Source: Albidovulum sediminis
GTDB taxonomy: Bacteria > Pseudomonadota > Alphaproteobacteria > Rhodobacterales > Rhodobacteraceae
Direction of reading: 5' to 3'
Assembly: GCF_025380365.1 (NCBI RefSeq)
Contig: NZ_JAOCQF010000001.1
Location: 1,972,245-2,036,244 of the forward strand
Length of the DNA: 64,000 nt
Positions 53,228 through 61,327 of the stretch are shown piece by piece; positions within the stretch are counted from its first letter, which is position 1; each line of letters opens with the position of its first letter. The position numbers and the translations under genes were made by a program. The notes under the pieces were generated by a model that was given only the letters and a program-made list of their open reading frames with translations, had not been told where the DNA came from and made no database searches.

Positions 53228-54370
53228 TCAGCCCAGGACGTCCCGGATCGCGCGGACGAAGATGCCTGCGCCGACCGGGATCAGGTCGTCGGGAAAGTCG
53301 TAATCCGGGTTGTGCAGTTGCGCGCGCTCCTCGCCCGCGCCAAGCAGGAACATCGCCGCGGGCCGATCCTGCCCGAACCGGCCGAAATCCTCGGACCCGC
53401 GCATCGGCGGAAGGGCCGACACGGGCACACCCGCGCCCACGCAAGCGCGGCGCAGCACGGCCACGGCCTCGGGCGCGTTGCGGCAGGCGGAAAAATCGTC
53501 GTGATAGCTCATCGCGACCTCAAGCCCCTCCTGCGCCGCGACCTCGTGGACCAGCGCCTCCGCCTCGGCGCGCAGCGCCGCCATGTCGTCGTCCTCCAGA
53601 CAGCGCAGGGTCGCCATCAGACGCGCGGAGCCCGGCGCGATGCCGAACGCAGGTTCACCCATCCCGGCATGGGTGACCGTGACCATACGGAACCCCGGCT
53701 CCAGCGCCCCGCCCGCGCCAAGCGCCGTCAGTTCGGGCATCAGCCGCACCAGCGCCCGCATCGGCGATAGGCCGGTTTCGGGCATCGAGGCGTGCGCGGT
53801 CCGCCCTTCCAGGCGGATCTCCAGCCCGCAGGAAGCGCAGTTCGCAGGACCCTCGTCCAGCCCGACATGGCCAAAGGGCACGCCCGGCATGTTGTGCAGC
53901 GACAGCGCCATGTCCGGCGCGATGGCGGCGAACGTCGGGTCGGCCAGCACCGCCGCCGCCCCCTGCCCGGTCTCCTCGGCCGGCTGGAACAGGAGCACGG
54001 CGCGCCCCCGCGCCGGGCGCTGGCGCGCCAGCACCCGCCCGACTGCGCAGAGCATGGTCATGTGGCCGTCGTGCCCGCACAGATGCCCCCGGCCTGCAAC
54101 GCGGCTCCGGTGGTCGTGGGTGCCCTTCTCCTCGATCGGGAGGGCATCAAGCTCGGCCCGGATCATCAGCGTCGGCCCCGCCCGGCCGCTGTCGTAGACC
54201 AGCGCCACGCCGGTGCCGCCCAGACCCGTCAGCACCCGGTCCGGCCGGGTCGGTTCCATGAAGGCGACCACCCGCCGGGCTGTATCCTCCTCGGCCCCCG
54301 AAAGCTCGGGCCAGAGATGCAACTCGCGGCGGAACGCCCTCAACTCCGCAATGTCGGCATTCGTGAACAT
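53228..54370 (-). CDS. M20-family amidohydrolase (hippurate hydrolase-like)
   Basis: 380 residues. Metal-binding motifs: GHLCGHDGHMTML near residue 95, FQPAEETGQGAAAVL near 128, SLHNMPGVPFGHV near 155 and the C-terminal MRGSEDFGRFGQ near 330. The dimerisation insert lies at about 180-290. This is the M20D subfamily of N-acyl-amino-acid or hippurate hydrolases and auxin-conjugate hydrolases; substrate not determined. Start MFTNADIAEL is ATG 54370. Stands 11 bp from the GNAT gene's stop, so the two are an operon. Confidence 0.88.
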   Translation of the reverse strand: MFTNADIAELRAFRRELHLWPELSGAEEDTARRVVAFMEPTRPDRVLTGLGGTGVALVYDSGRAGPTLMIRAELDALPIEEKGTHDHRSRVAGRGHLCGHDGHMTMLCAVGRVLARQRPARGRAVLLFQPAEETGQGAAAVLADPTFAAIAPDMALSLHNMPGVPFGHVGLDEGPANCASCGLEIRLEGRTAHASMPETGLSPMRALVRLMPELTALGAGGALEPGFRMVTVTHAGMGEPAFGIAPGSARLMATLRCLEDDDMAALRAEAEALVHEVAAQEGLEVAMSYHDDFSACRNAPEAVAVLRRACVGAGVPVSALPPMRGSEDFGRFGQDRPAAMFLLGAGEERAQLHNPDYDFPDDLIPVGAGIFVRAIRDVLG

Positions 54371-54381
54371 GACACCCCCCG

Positions 54382-54870
54382 TCAGCCGGTGAATTTCTCG
54401 ACCCTGCCCTGCACACCCTCCCAGGCGCCGGGCTGAAGCTCCAGCCCCAGCACCCGGTCCGGGTTGGTGGGCGGCGGCATTTCGACACCGTCAAGCCTGC
54501 GAAACCCGAAGCGCCGGTAATAGGGTGCGTCGCCCACCAGCAGGACGCGTTCCCAGCCAAGCCGCCGCGCCTCGCCCAGGCTTTCGTTGATGAGAAGCCC
54601 GCCCAGCCCCTCGCCCTGCCGGGTGGGATGCACGGCCACAGGACCCAGCAGCAGGACGCGCCTGCCCGCCACCATCACCGGCCAGTAGCGGATCACCGCC
54701 GCCAGCACCCCGTCATGATCGCGCAACACATGACATAGCCCCCTGACCTGTTCCACCCCGTCCCTGAGCCGGTAAGAAGACAGCGCCGTCCGTCCCGGCG
54801 CGAAGCAAAGGTCATAAAGCGCCTCCACCTCCCACCAGTCGTCCTCGGTCTCTTCCTCCAGCCTGTACAC
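54382..54870 (-). CDS. GNAT N-acetyltransferase
   Basis: 162 residues with a GTG start at 54870 (MYRLEEETEDDWWEVEALYD). VLLLGPVAVHPTRQGEGLGGLLI near 70-92 contains the acetyl-CoA pyrophosphate loop (QGEGLG, the Q/RxxGxG/A motif), and LLVGDAPYYRRFGF near 110 follows. It resembles YhbS-type acetyltransferases. The acceptor is unknown. It lies upstream of the M20 gene and divergent from the flavin reductase. Confidence 0.85.
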   Translation of the reverse strand: MYRLEEETEDDWWEVEALYDLCFAPGRTALSSYRLRDGVEQVRGLCHVLRDHDGVLAAVIRYWPVMVAGRRVLLLGPVAVHPTRQGEGLGGLLINESLGEARRLGWERVLLVGDAPYYRRFGFRRLDGVEMPPPTNPDRVLGLELQPGAWEGVQGRVEKFTG

Positions 54871-54953
54871 GGGTGCGTGCCTTTCGACGAATCTGCTGGA
54901 ATCGCGCCTAGCATGGCCCTAGGTCAGGGGCAAACCCGCGAAAGGGGAAACAG

Positions 54954-55538
54954 ATGTTCTACCGACCCGAGGACGGCCACGGCCTGCCCCACAACCCCTT
55001 CAACGCGATCATCACGCCGCGCCCGATCGGCTGGATATCGACCCGTGGCAGCGCGGGCGACAACCTTGCCCCCTATTCCTTCTTCAACGGCGTGGCCTAC
55101 ACCCCGCCGCAGGTCGTCTTCTCCTCGACCGAGGCGAAGGATTCGCTGCGCAACGTGCAGGAAACCGGCGTCTTCGCCGTCAACATCGTCGAGTTTGCGA
55201 TGCGCGAGAAGATGAACCTGACCTCGGGCAGCTATCCGCCGGGGACCGATGAATTCACCCTTGCAGGGATCGGCAAGGCCGAGTGCGAGACCATCGACTG
55301 CCCCCGGGTTGCGGGGGCGCCGGCGACGCTGGAATGTCGCGTCGTCCAGATCGTGCAGCTGCTCGGCAAGGCCAATTTCCTGACCATCGGCGAGGTGACG
55401 GGCATCCACCTGCGCGATGACTGCGTGGTCGACGGCCGCTTCGACATCACCCGCTTCCAGCCGCTCGGGCGGCTCGGCTACCGCGACTACGCGGTGGTGA
55501 CCGAGGTGTTCGAAATGATCCGGCCCGGGCAGGCATGA
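54954..55538 (+). CDS. Flavin reductase-like domain protein
   Basis: 194 residues with a flavin reductase (FMN-binding split-barrel) fold: NPFNAIITPRPIGWISTRG near residue 14, NLAPYSFFNGVAYTPPQVVFS near 37, DSLRNVQETGVFAVNI near 63 and GEVTGIHLRDDCV near 144. Relatives reduce FMN with NADPH for a partner monooxygenase, or bind flavin without a clear partner. No partner oxygenase is linked. Start ATG 54954 follows AAAGGGGAAAC. OsmC follows on the same strand, 70 bp on. Confidence 0.87.
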   Translation: MFYRPEDGHGLPHNPFNAIITPRPIGWISTRGSAGDNLAPYSFFNGVAYTPPQVVFSSTEAKDSLRNVQETGVFAVNIVEFAMREKMNLTSGSYPPGTDEFTLAGIGKAECETIDCPRVAGAPATLECRVVQIVQLLGKANFLTIGEVTGIHLRDDCVVDGRFDITRFQPLGRLGYRDYAVVTEVFEMIRPGQA

Positions 55539-55608
55539 TGCCGCGCCGCCCCTTGCAGCCGCGCGGCCGCTGCGGCTATGCCTGTCGCGTCAACCAGAGG
55601 GGAGACCC

Positions 55609-56028
55609 ATGAAAGCGCGCGTCAAATGGGCTGAGGCCCGCACCTTCGTCGGCGAGGCCACGACCGGCCACAAGATCGCCTTCGGCACCGCCCACGGCGA
55701 CGGACAGAAGCCGGGGCCAAGCCCGATGGAGCTTGTCCTCATCGGCACAGGCGGCTGCGCGGCCTGGGACGTGGTCGCCATCCTCGAGAAGGGCCGGGAG
55801 AAGGTCGAGGACGTGGTGGTGGAACTGGACGCCGACCGGGCCGAAACCGAGCCCAAGGTCTTCACCCGCGTCCACATGCATTTCATCGTCAAGGGGCGGG
55901 GCATCGACCCGAAGAAGGTCGAGCGCGCGATCGACCTCTCGATCGAAAAATACTGCTCCGCCTCGGCGATGATCGCCAAGACGGCCGAGATGAGTCACGA
56001 CTTCGAAGTGATCGACACTTCTACCTAG
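55609..56028 (+). CDS. OsmC family protein
   Basis: 139 residues from ATG 55609, with AGGGGAGACC upstream. Two redox-type cysteines, IGTGGCAAWDVVAIL near 48 and KYCSASAMIAKTAEM near 120, match OsmC-like peroxiredoxins, and KPGPSPMELVL is the usual central motif. Closer to YhfA than to Ohr. Likely reduces organic or other peroxides. Follows the flavin reductase-like gene on the same strand. Confidence 0.9.
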   Translation: MKARVKWAEARTFVGEATTGHKIAFGTAHGDGQKPGPSPMELVLIGTGGCAAWDVVAILEKGREKVEDVVVELDADRAETEPKVFTRVHMHFIVKGRGIDPKKVERAIDLSIEKYCSASAMIAKTAEMSHDFEVIDTST

Positions 56029-56147
56029 GGCTTCGGCGAAGCGGCGAACCTAATGACGGCCCCCGCTTCAACCGGCCGATGTGGGCGCCCGCCGTTTTCC
56101 AGAAAGCGTCAGGTAGCGGCACCCACCAGGCCCAACGGTCCGCGCCT

Positions 56148-56372
56148 TCACCATGACGGGTCGCGCCCATTCAGGTCCTCGTCTGGGACGGAGGTTTTCT
56201 TCGGCTGATGGCAGTGGAACGGCGCCGCGTAGACCATGCTGTAGGCGTCGCCGAGGAACAGAAAGAGCGGTTCGAAAACGGATGCGATCCTGACACGCGG
56301 CAGGTGCAGGCGCAGGCGCGACAGAGAGCAGCGGCGGGCAGCGATCGGGGTGGCGGTGGTCGTTTCGGTCAT
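56148..56372 (-). CDS. Small orphan protein, 74 residues
   Basis: The ribosome site is near perfect (AGGAGG, 5 nt from ATG 56372), which supports a real gene. The N-terminus MTETTTATPIAARRCSLSRL is basic, residues 30-50 are hydrophobic enough to be a membrane segment (IASVFEPLFLFLGDAYSMVY), and the tail is polar with Cys-His (FHCHQPKKT). I do not recognise the family. It is divergent from the 507-residue winged-helix regulator at 56507 across 134 bp. Function unknown. Confidence 0.6.
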   Translation of the reverse strand: MTETTTATPIAARRCSLSRLRLHLPRVRIASVFEPLFLFLGDAYSMVYAAPFHCHQPKKTSVPDEDLNGRDPSW

Positions 56373-56506
56373 GGCGTCCTCCTATGCCCCCAGAATGACA
56401 GTTGCACCGGCACAGGTCTTTGGCGCCGACCTGAAGAGTCCTGATCCTTCCTGATGTTCGCTTTCGACCGGGTTTCGGCTATCGTGCGGTCGAGAGGGGG
56501 CGCCGA

Positions 56507-58030
56507 ATGGATCTGCAATTCGGACCGTATCGGCTAAAAGTTGAAGAGCGGCAGCTTCTGGGGCCAGAGGGAGCCGTGGATCTGTCGGCGCGCGCCTTCG
56601 ACATTCTCGCCCATCTGCTTGCAAAACCAGACGAGGTCGTCGCGAAATCCGACCTGTTGGACGCCGTCTGGCCCGGCCTGACGGTCGAGGAAAATACCCT
56701 TCAGGTCCATATTTCAGCCCTGCGCAAGGCGCTCGCTGACAGCATGATCGCAACGGTTCACGGGCGGGGTTACAAATACGCCGGCCCACGGCCCGTGGCG
56801 GCCAGGGCCGCCGGCGGCGTTGCGCCTGGCGGCCGGGATGGATCCAGCCCCGCCGTCCCGCCAAAGCCCTCGATCGCCGTCCTGCCATTCGAAAACATGA
56901 GCGGCGATCCCGACCAATCCTATTTCAGCGATGGCATTACCGAGGACATCATCGCCGAAATTGGCAAGTTCAAGGAATTCCTGGTCATCGCCCGGAATTC
57001 CTCGTTCCAGCTGCGGGGCGCGACACGCGACCTAGGCGAAACTGCGAAGCAACTGGATGTCCAGTACATCGTCAACGGTAGCGTACGGAAAGTCGGCAAC
57101 CGGGTGCGTGTATCGGTGCAACTGACCGACGCACTTGAATCGGCACACCTTTGGGGCGAACACTACGACCGCGATCTGACCGATGTCTTCACCATTCAGG
57201 ACGAGATAACCCAGATGATCGCCACTCGACTGGCGCGCCAGACCCGGACCGCCATTGCTGCGCGCGCCACGAACCGACCGACGCAGAACATGACAGCCTA
57301 CGACCTCTACCTGCGGGCGCTGCCCCATCTCTCTTCCTATTCAACCTTCGAAGAGGCAGAGCCGTTCCTGCGGCGGGCCATCGCGCTCGACCCGGACTTC
57401 GCGGCGGCCCACGCCATGCTGGGTTTCCTCCAGTCGGTGAAGTTCTGCCTGCTGGTCTACGATGCCTCCCTGCTGCACGTCGGGCTCGATCTCGCGGCAA
57501 CCGCGCTTCAGCTTGACCCAGATGAAGCCTACGGACATCTGGCGACCGGCTTTGCCTGTATCTACCTTCGCCGGTTCCGGCAGGCTGAAACCAGCCTGAA
57601 CCGCGCGCTTGCACTGAACCCCAACGATCCGTTCATCCTGACGATCCGGGGGCTACTTCATAACTACACCGCACGTCCCGAAGCGGGCCTGGCCGATATT
57701 GCGGAGGCGCAGCGCCGCGATCCCTTCGCAGTGGAATGGTATGATGACTTTCGCGGCATTATCCTGACCAGCGCAGGCCGCTTCCGCGAAGCGATAGACT
57801 GCTACGAAGGCATCGAAAACCTCTCACCCTGGTCGTTGGGTTACCTGACCCTTTGCTATGCGGAACTGGGCGAACACGCCCGGGCCAAGGACTGCCTTGC
57901 ACGATTCAAGTCCTGCAGGCCCGAACAGGACCTGGATCAGACCATCACCAACGAACTGGATTTCTTCGAGGATCCCGAAGTGATCCGCCGCTATCGCGCC
58001 ATCCTGCGCCGCCTGGACACGGGGACCTGA
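56507..58030 (+). CDS. Winged-helix/TolB-like/TPR protein (CadC/adenylate-cyclase-associated type)
   Basis: 507 residues in three parts. Residues 1-90 form an OmpR/PhoB-type winged helix (LSARAFDILAHLLAKPDEVVAK, VHGRGYKYAGP) without a receiver domain. Residues 120-250 hold a TolB-like N-domain: SIAVLPFENMSGDPDQSYFSDGITEDIIAEI, YIVNGSVRKVGNRVRVSVQL and AHLWGEHYDRDLTDVFTIQDEI. After about 270 come TPR repeats (LRRAIALDPDFAAAHAMLGF, LNRALALNPNDPF). The type is common in Rhizobiales and Rhodobacterales, sometimes fused to a cyclase domain, absent here. No membrane segment, so cytosolic. Start ATG 56507. Confidence 0.85.
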   Translation: MDLQFGPYRLKVEERQLLGPEGAVDLSARAFDILAHLLAKPDEVVAKSDLLDAVWPGLTVEENTLQVHISALRKALADSMIATVHGRGYKYAGPRPVAARAAGGVAPGGRDGSSPAVPPKPSIAVLPFENMSGDPDQSYFSDGITEDIIAEIGKFKEFLVIARNSSFQLRGATRDLGETAKQLDVQYIVNGSVRKVGNRVRVSVQLTDALESAHLWGEHYDRDLTDVFTIQDEITQMIATRLARQTRTAIAARATNRPTQNMTAYDLYLRALPHLSSYSTFEEAEPFLRRAIALDPDFAAAHAMLGFLQSVKFCLLVYDASLLHVGLDLAATALQLDPDEAYGHLATGFACIYLRRFRQAETSLNRALALNPNDPFILTIRGLLHNYTARPEAGLADIAEAQRRDPFAVEWYDDFRGIILTSAGRFREAIDCYEGIENLSPWSLGYLTLCYAELGEHARAKDCLARFKSCRPEQDLDQTITNELDFFEDPEVIRRYRAILRRLDTGT

Positions 58031-58194
58031 CCGCCAGCGCGCCGATGGTCAGGATCGCCTTGGCATGGATCGCGCTCAGGTTCTCGCCAGCCCCGAAGAT
58101 CGCCACGCGCCCGTCCGGCAAAGCCATGTCCCGCCTCGAAAAATGCCTTTCGCGGGATCATCCGCAAAAGCCGGGGCAAGTTCAAGCGCGGCGC
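58031..58194. other. 164-bp spacer with short minus-strand open frame, possible gene remnant
   Basis: The complement can be read LAPAFADDPAKGI and then VAIFGAGENLSAIHAKAIL, which looks coding-like (an AIFGAG Rossmann-like string) but has no good start, and the frame runs on into the 3' end of the regulator gene. It could be a decayed gene fragment or chance. Nothing else is visible. Confidence 0.25.
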
Positions 58195-58887
58195 TCAGTG
58201 TGCTGGAAACAGGAACTTGCCGTCGATGATCCTCTGAATGAGGTCGCAGCCGTTGCCCTTGGCCTGGAACACGCGCCAGGCGTTGTTGGCGAAGGCACGG
58301 GGCGAAAGCGCGTAGATCGTGGGGTGCACCACGCTCAGCGCGCCCGGCGGATCGACCGGATGCGCCTCCAGCAACAGCTCCCGCCCCTCGGGATCGAGGG
58401 TCATCATCTCGAACACATTGGCGATGAACTCGTGCTCCGCGGGGCCGATCTTCACGCCCACCGTCGATTGCGCGACGAAGGCATGAGACAGTTCGTGCGC
58501 CATGATGGCACGGAAAAGAACGTCAGGCGGCAAGGCGGCGCGCGCGTCCTTGCCCTCAAGCAGCGACAGGATGCCCTCGGGCTCGGTGATCTCAAGGCAG
58601 CCCGTGGCCTTGTCGTAGGTCGCAAGGCAAGTACCGAAGCCCGGATGCCGCGCGGTCTGGACGACCGAAATCTGCACAGGGGACTGCTGGGCCAGCCCGC
58701 AGGTCGCCATCAGCGCCCGCGCGTCCTCCGCCGCGGCGCAGGCCGTCCGGGCCAGCGCCTCGTCCCGGGCCTCGACGGTGATCCGCGGGTCGTCGCAGGC
58801 AAGCCCGACCGCGGTCGCGGGCACCATGGCCAGAAGGCCGATGAACATGCCCCAGAGGACATGCCTGCCGATCCCGGTCCCCGTCAT
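58195..58887 (-). CDS. Exported protein with HELSH zinc-protease-like motif (DUF6639-like)
   Basis: 230 residues. An N-terminal hydrophobic stretch (VLWGMFIGLLAMVPATAVGLAC) suggests export or membrane attachment. LFRAIMAHELSHAFVAQST near residue 128 matches the HExxH zincin helix; IGPAEHEFIANVFEM about 20 residues later offers a third ligand (Glu or His). Cysteines near the N-terminus and in KGNGCDLIQRI could form disulfides. I relate it to DUF6639 with moderate certainty; peptidase activity is inference. It stands alone, divergent from mtnP with about 170 bp between starts. Confidence 0.75.
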   Translation of the reverse strand: MTGTGIGRHVLWGMFIGLLAMVPATAVGLACDDPRITVEARDEALARTACAAAEDARALMATCGLAQQSPVQISVVQTARHPGFGTCLATYDKATGCLEITEPEGILSLLEGKDARAALPPDVLFRAIMAHELSHAFVAQSTVGVKIGPAEHEFIANVFEMMTLDPEGRELLLEAHPVDPPGALSVVHPTIYALSPRAFANNAWRVFQAKGNGCDLIQRIIDGKFLFPAH

Positions 58888-59059
58888 CCTGCCCCCGGCC
58901 TCATGCGCCCGCCCTCATGCCGTTTGAGGCTACTACACCCGCCCCCGGCAAGGCCAGCACCGCGCGCGGCGCGGGCCCGCCCCCAGCGATCCGGGGTTTT
59001 GCCCTTTTCCTCGGCCATCGCCCCGCATAGGCTGCCGCCCGCAACCAGGGAGTGAGCGG

Positions 59060-59938
59060 ATGAGCGAACCGGTGATCGGCATCGTCGGCGGTTCAGGCGT
59101 CTACCAGATCGAGGGGCTTGAAGAGGCCCGCTGGCAGGCGGTCGACACCCCATGGGGGCCGCCCTCTGACGAGATCCTGACCGGCAGACTTGGCGGCGTC
59201 CGCATGGCTTTCCTGCCCCGGCACGGGCGCGGGCACGTCCATGCCCCGTCCGAGGTGCCCTTCCGCGCGAACATCGACGCGCTGAAGCGGCTCGGCGTGA
59301 CCGATGTTGTCGCCGTCTCCGCCTGCGGATCGTTCCGGGAAGAAATGGCGCCGGGCGATTTCGTCATCGTCGACCAGTACATCGACCGCACCTTCGCCCG
59401 GGCGAAGTCCTTCTTCGGCACCGGCTGCGTCGCCCATGTGGCCTTTTCCCACCCGACCTGCGCGCGCCTGTCCGGGGCGGCGGCAGCGGCGGCGCGCGCC
59501 ACGGGCGTCACCGTCCATCAGGGCGGCACCTACCTGGCGATGGAGGGGCCGCAGTTCTCCACCCTCGCCGAAAGCCGGATGTACCGAGAGGTCTGGGGCG
59601 CCGACGTCATCGGCATGACCGGCATGCCCGAGGCCAAGCTCGCGCGGGAGGCGGAGCTTTGCTATGCCTCGGTCGCGATGGTTACCGACTACGACTGCTG
59701 GCATCCGGGGCACGACGCCGTCGATGTCGCCTCGGTGATCCGGACGCTGACGCTGAACTCCGCCAATGCCCGCGCCCTTGTCACGCACCTGCCGGGGGTT
59801 CTGACGGACCGGCCGACGCCCTGCCCCTGCGGCTGCGACCGCGCGCTGGAGCACGCGGTGATGACCGCACCGGACAAGCGCGACCCCGCGCTGGTGGCCC
59901 GCCTCGACGCGGTGGCGGGGCGGGTGCTGAAATGTTGA
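59060..59938 (+). CDS. mtnP: S-methyl-5'-thioadenosine phosphorylase
   Basis: 292 residues of the PNP/MTAP fold: IGIVGGSGVYQIEG near 6-19, FLPRHGRGHVHAPSEVPFRAN near 51-71, AVSACGSFREEMAPGDFVI near 84, and the substrate loop MEGPQFSTLAESRMYREVWGADVIGMTGMPEA near 160-190. It splits methylthioadenosine to adenine and methylthioribose-1-phosphate. Adenine is then handled by the apt gene downstream. Start ATG 59060 with CAGGGAGTGAGCGG before it. Its stop overlaps the start of the next gene. Confidence 0.95.
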   Translation: MSEPVIGIVGGSGVYQIEGLEEARWQAVDTPWGPPSDEILTGRLGGVRMAFLPRHGRGHVHAPSEVPFRANIDALKRLGVTDVVAVSACGSFREEMAPGDFVIVDQYIDRTFARAKSFFGTGCVAHVAFSHPTCARLSGAAAAAARATGVTVHQGGTYLAMEGPQFSTLAESRMYREVWGADVIGMTGMPEAKLAREAELCYASVAMVTDYDCWHPGHDAVDVASVIRTLTLNSANARALVTHLPGVLTDRPTPCPCGCDRALEHAVMTAPDKRDPALVARLDAVAGRVLKC

Positions 59939-60618
59939 CCACGAAGCACCGATCTCCGGCGCTCGTCGCCCCTTTCATCTTCGTCATGACGACTGCAGTG
60001 TCGGCAGCGCAGGACTTCGTCGCAGCCAATGGCCAACTGCGAGACGATGACTTCTACCGACTGGTCGCCTGTGGTGCCCCGCCAGGAGGGAACTGCAAGA
60101 CGCCATTTGTCCGCTGGTCGCGACGGGCCGCCCTTGACGTTTCAGTAGGCATCGCAGGCGTAGACGAGGGATATCCACCGGGTCTTCGGGCAAGGATAGA
60201 GGCGACGCTCGACCCGACACTTCAAACCCTGAACGAACTGGGTGCGAAGCTCCGCTTCACCAGAGCCTCCCCAGATACGAAGCCCGATATCCGGATATTC
60301 CTTTTGGATTTGCCACGTTCCAGCAATGTTCGGGGAACCGGACTCTCCTGGCTGGATGGCCATCCCCTGCAGGCCGCCAGGTTCCAACTGCGCACCCGCG
60401 GCGACGGGACCGTGATCGAATGTGCCATCGCCCTCAGTCGTGACGTAAAGTCAGGGATGGTTGAGCGCTTGCTTTTCGAAGAGATCGTTCAGTGCAGTGG
60501 CCTCATGACGGACGTCAGCGGTTCTTACTATGAAAACCGATCCATCTTTTCTGAGACGGGTGCCGTCAATGCACCCGGAATACAGGATATCATGGCCCTG
60601 CGCCGTCACTATCCCTGA
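59932..60618 (+). CDS. DUF2927-like exported protein, second copy in window
   Basis: 228 residues from ATG 59932, overlapping the mtnP stop by 7 nt. Signal peptide: [19 protein letters not shown]. The domain matches the DUF2927 pattern in weaker form: [27 protein letters not shown] resembles the HEEIAQGLGLVNDSPRA-SIF stretch of the lipoprotein at 23154, with FFEEI lacking the His. Cys pair at [11 protein letters not shown]. The base composition is less GC-rich than its neighbours. It sits between mtnP and apt although unrelated in function. An open frame upstream (59659) is inside mtnP. Confidence 0.75.
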   Translation: MLTTKHRSPALVAPFIFVMTTAVSAAQDFVAANGQLRDDDFYRLVACGAPPGGNCKTPFVRWSRRAALDVSVGIAGVDEGYPPGLRARIEATLDPTLQTLNELGAKLRFTRASPDTKPDIRIFLLDLPRSSNVRGTGLSWLDGHPLQAARFQLRTRGDGTVIECAIALSRDVKSGMVERLLFEEIVQCSGLMTDVSGSYYENRSIFSETGAVNAPGIQDIMALRRHYP

Positions 60619-60640
60619 GCGCCAAGAGGTTGCCGCCCAA

Positions 60641-61174
60641 ATGAAGAAGACCGTCAAGGATTACATCCGCACCATCGCCGACTTCCCGCACGAGGGGATC
60701 CTGTTTCGCGACGTGACCTCGCTTTTCGCCGATGCGCGGGGATTCCGGATGGCGGTGGACCAGCTTCTGCATCCCTACGCGGGCGAGCGGATCGACAAGG
60801 TCGTCGGGCTCGAGGCGCGGGGCTTCATCCTTGGGGGCGCGATCGCGCATCAGTTGACCAAGGGCTTCGTGCCGATCCGCAAGAAGGGCAAGCTGCCGGG
60901 CGCGGTGATCAGCCAGGCCTACACGCTCGAATACGGCGAGGCGGTGATGGAGATGCACGACGACGCGCTGCAACCGGGCGAACGGGTTCTGATCGTCGAT
61001 GACCTGCTGGCTACGGGCGGCACCTGCGAGGCGGGGATAAGGCTCTGCGAACGGCTTGGCGCGGAAATCGTCGGCTGCGCCTTCGTCGTCGACCTGCCGG
61101 AACTGGGGGGCCGCAAGCTGCTGGAGCGGCTGGGCATGAGCGTCCATGTGCTGTGCGAGTTCGAGGGCGCCTGA
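60641..61174 (+). CDS. apt: Adenine phosphoribosyltransferase
   Basis: 177 residues from ATG 60641 ([19 protein letters not shown]). [19 protein letters not shown] near 56-74 binds PRPP-associated groups, and [22 protein letters not shown] near 118 is the PRPP loop (DDLLATGGT). It makes AMP from adenine and PRPP, salvaging adenine released by MtnP two genes upstream. Start is 23 bp after the stop of the DUF2927-like gene. A terminator follows at 61294. Confidence 0.95.
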   Translation: MKKTVKDYIRTIADFPHEGILFRDVTSLFADARGFRMAVDQLLHPYAGERIDKVVGLEARGFILGGAIAHQLTKGFVPIRKKGKLPGAVISQAYTLEYGEAVMEMHDDALQPGERVLIVDDLLATGGTCEAGIRLCERLGAEIVGCAFVVDLPELGGRKLLERLGMSVHVLCEFEGA

Positions 61175-61293
61175 GATCGGCGCGGCCCCGGCTGCATCCA
61201 CGTTAACGATTTCTTCGCCAATTCCGGTCAGGGTCGGATTCGGCCGATACGCTCTCCGGCCCTCCGCGCCGCAATGGCCGAAACGCTCTCAGG

Positions 61294-61325
61294 AACCCCG
61301 CCGGATTCTCCACCGGCGGGGTTTT
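61294..61325. terminator. Rho-independent terminator between apt and FAD-linked oxidase
   Basis: AACCCCGCCGG (61294-61304), loop ATTCTCCA, CCGGCGGGGTT (61313-61323), then TT. An 11-bp stem with AA/TT ends; may serve both convergent genes. Confidence 0.85.
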
Positions 61326-61327
61326 CG

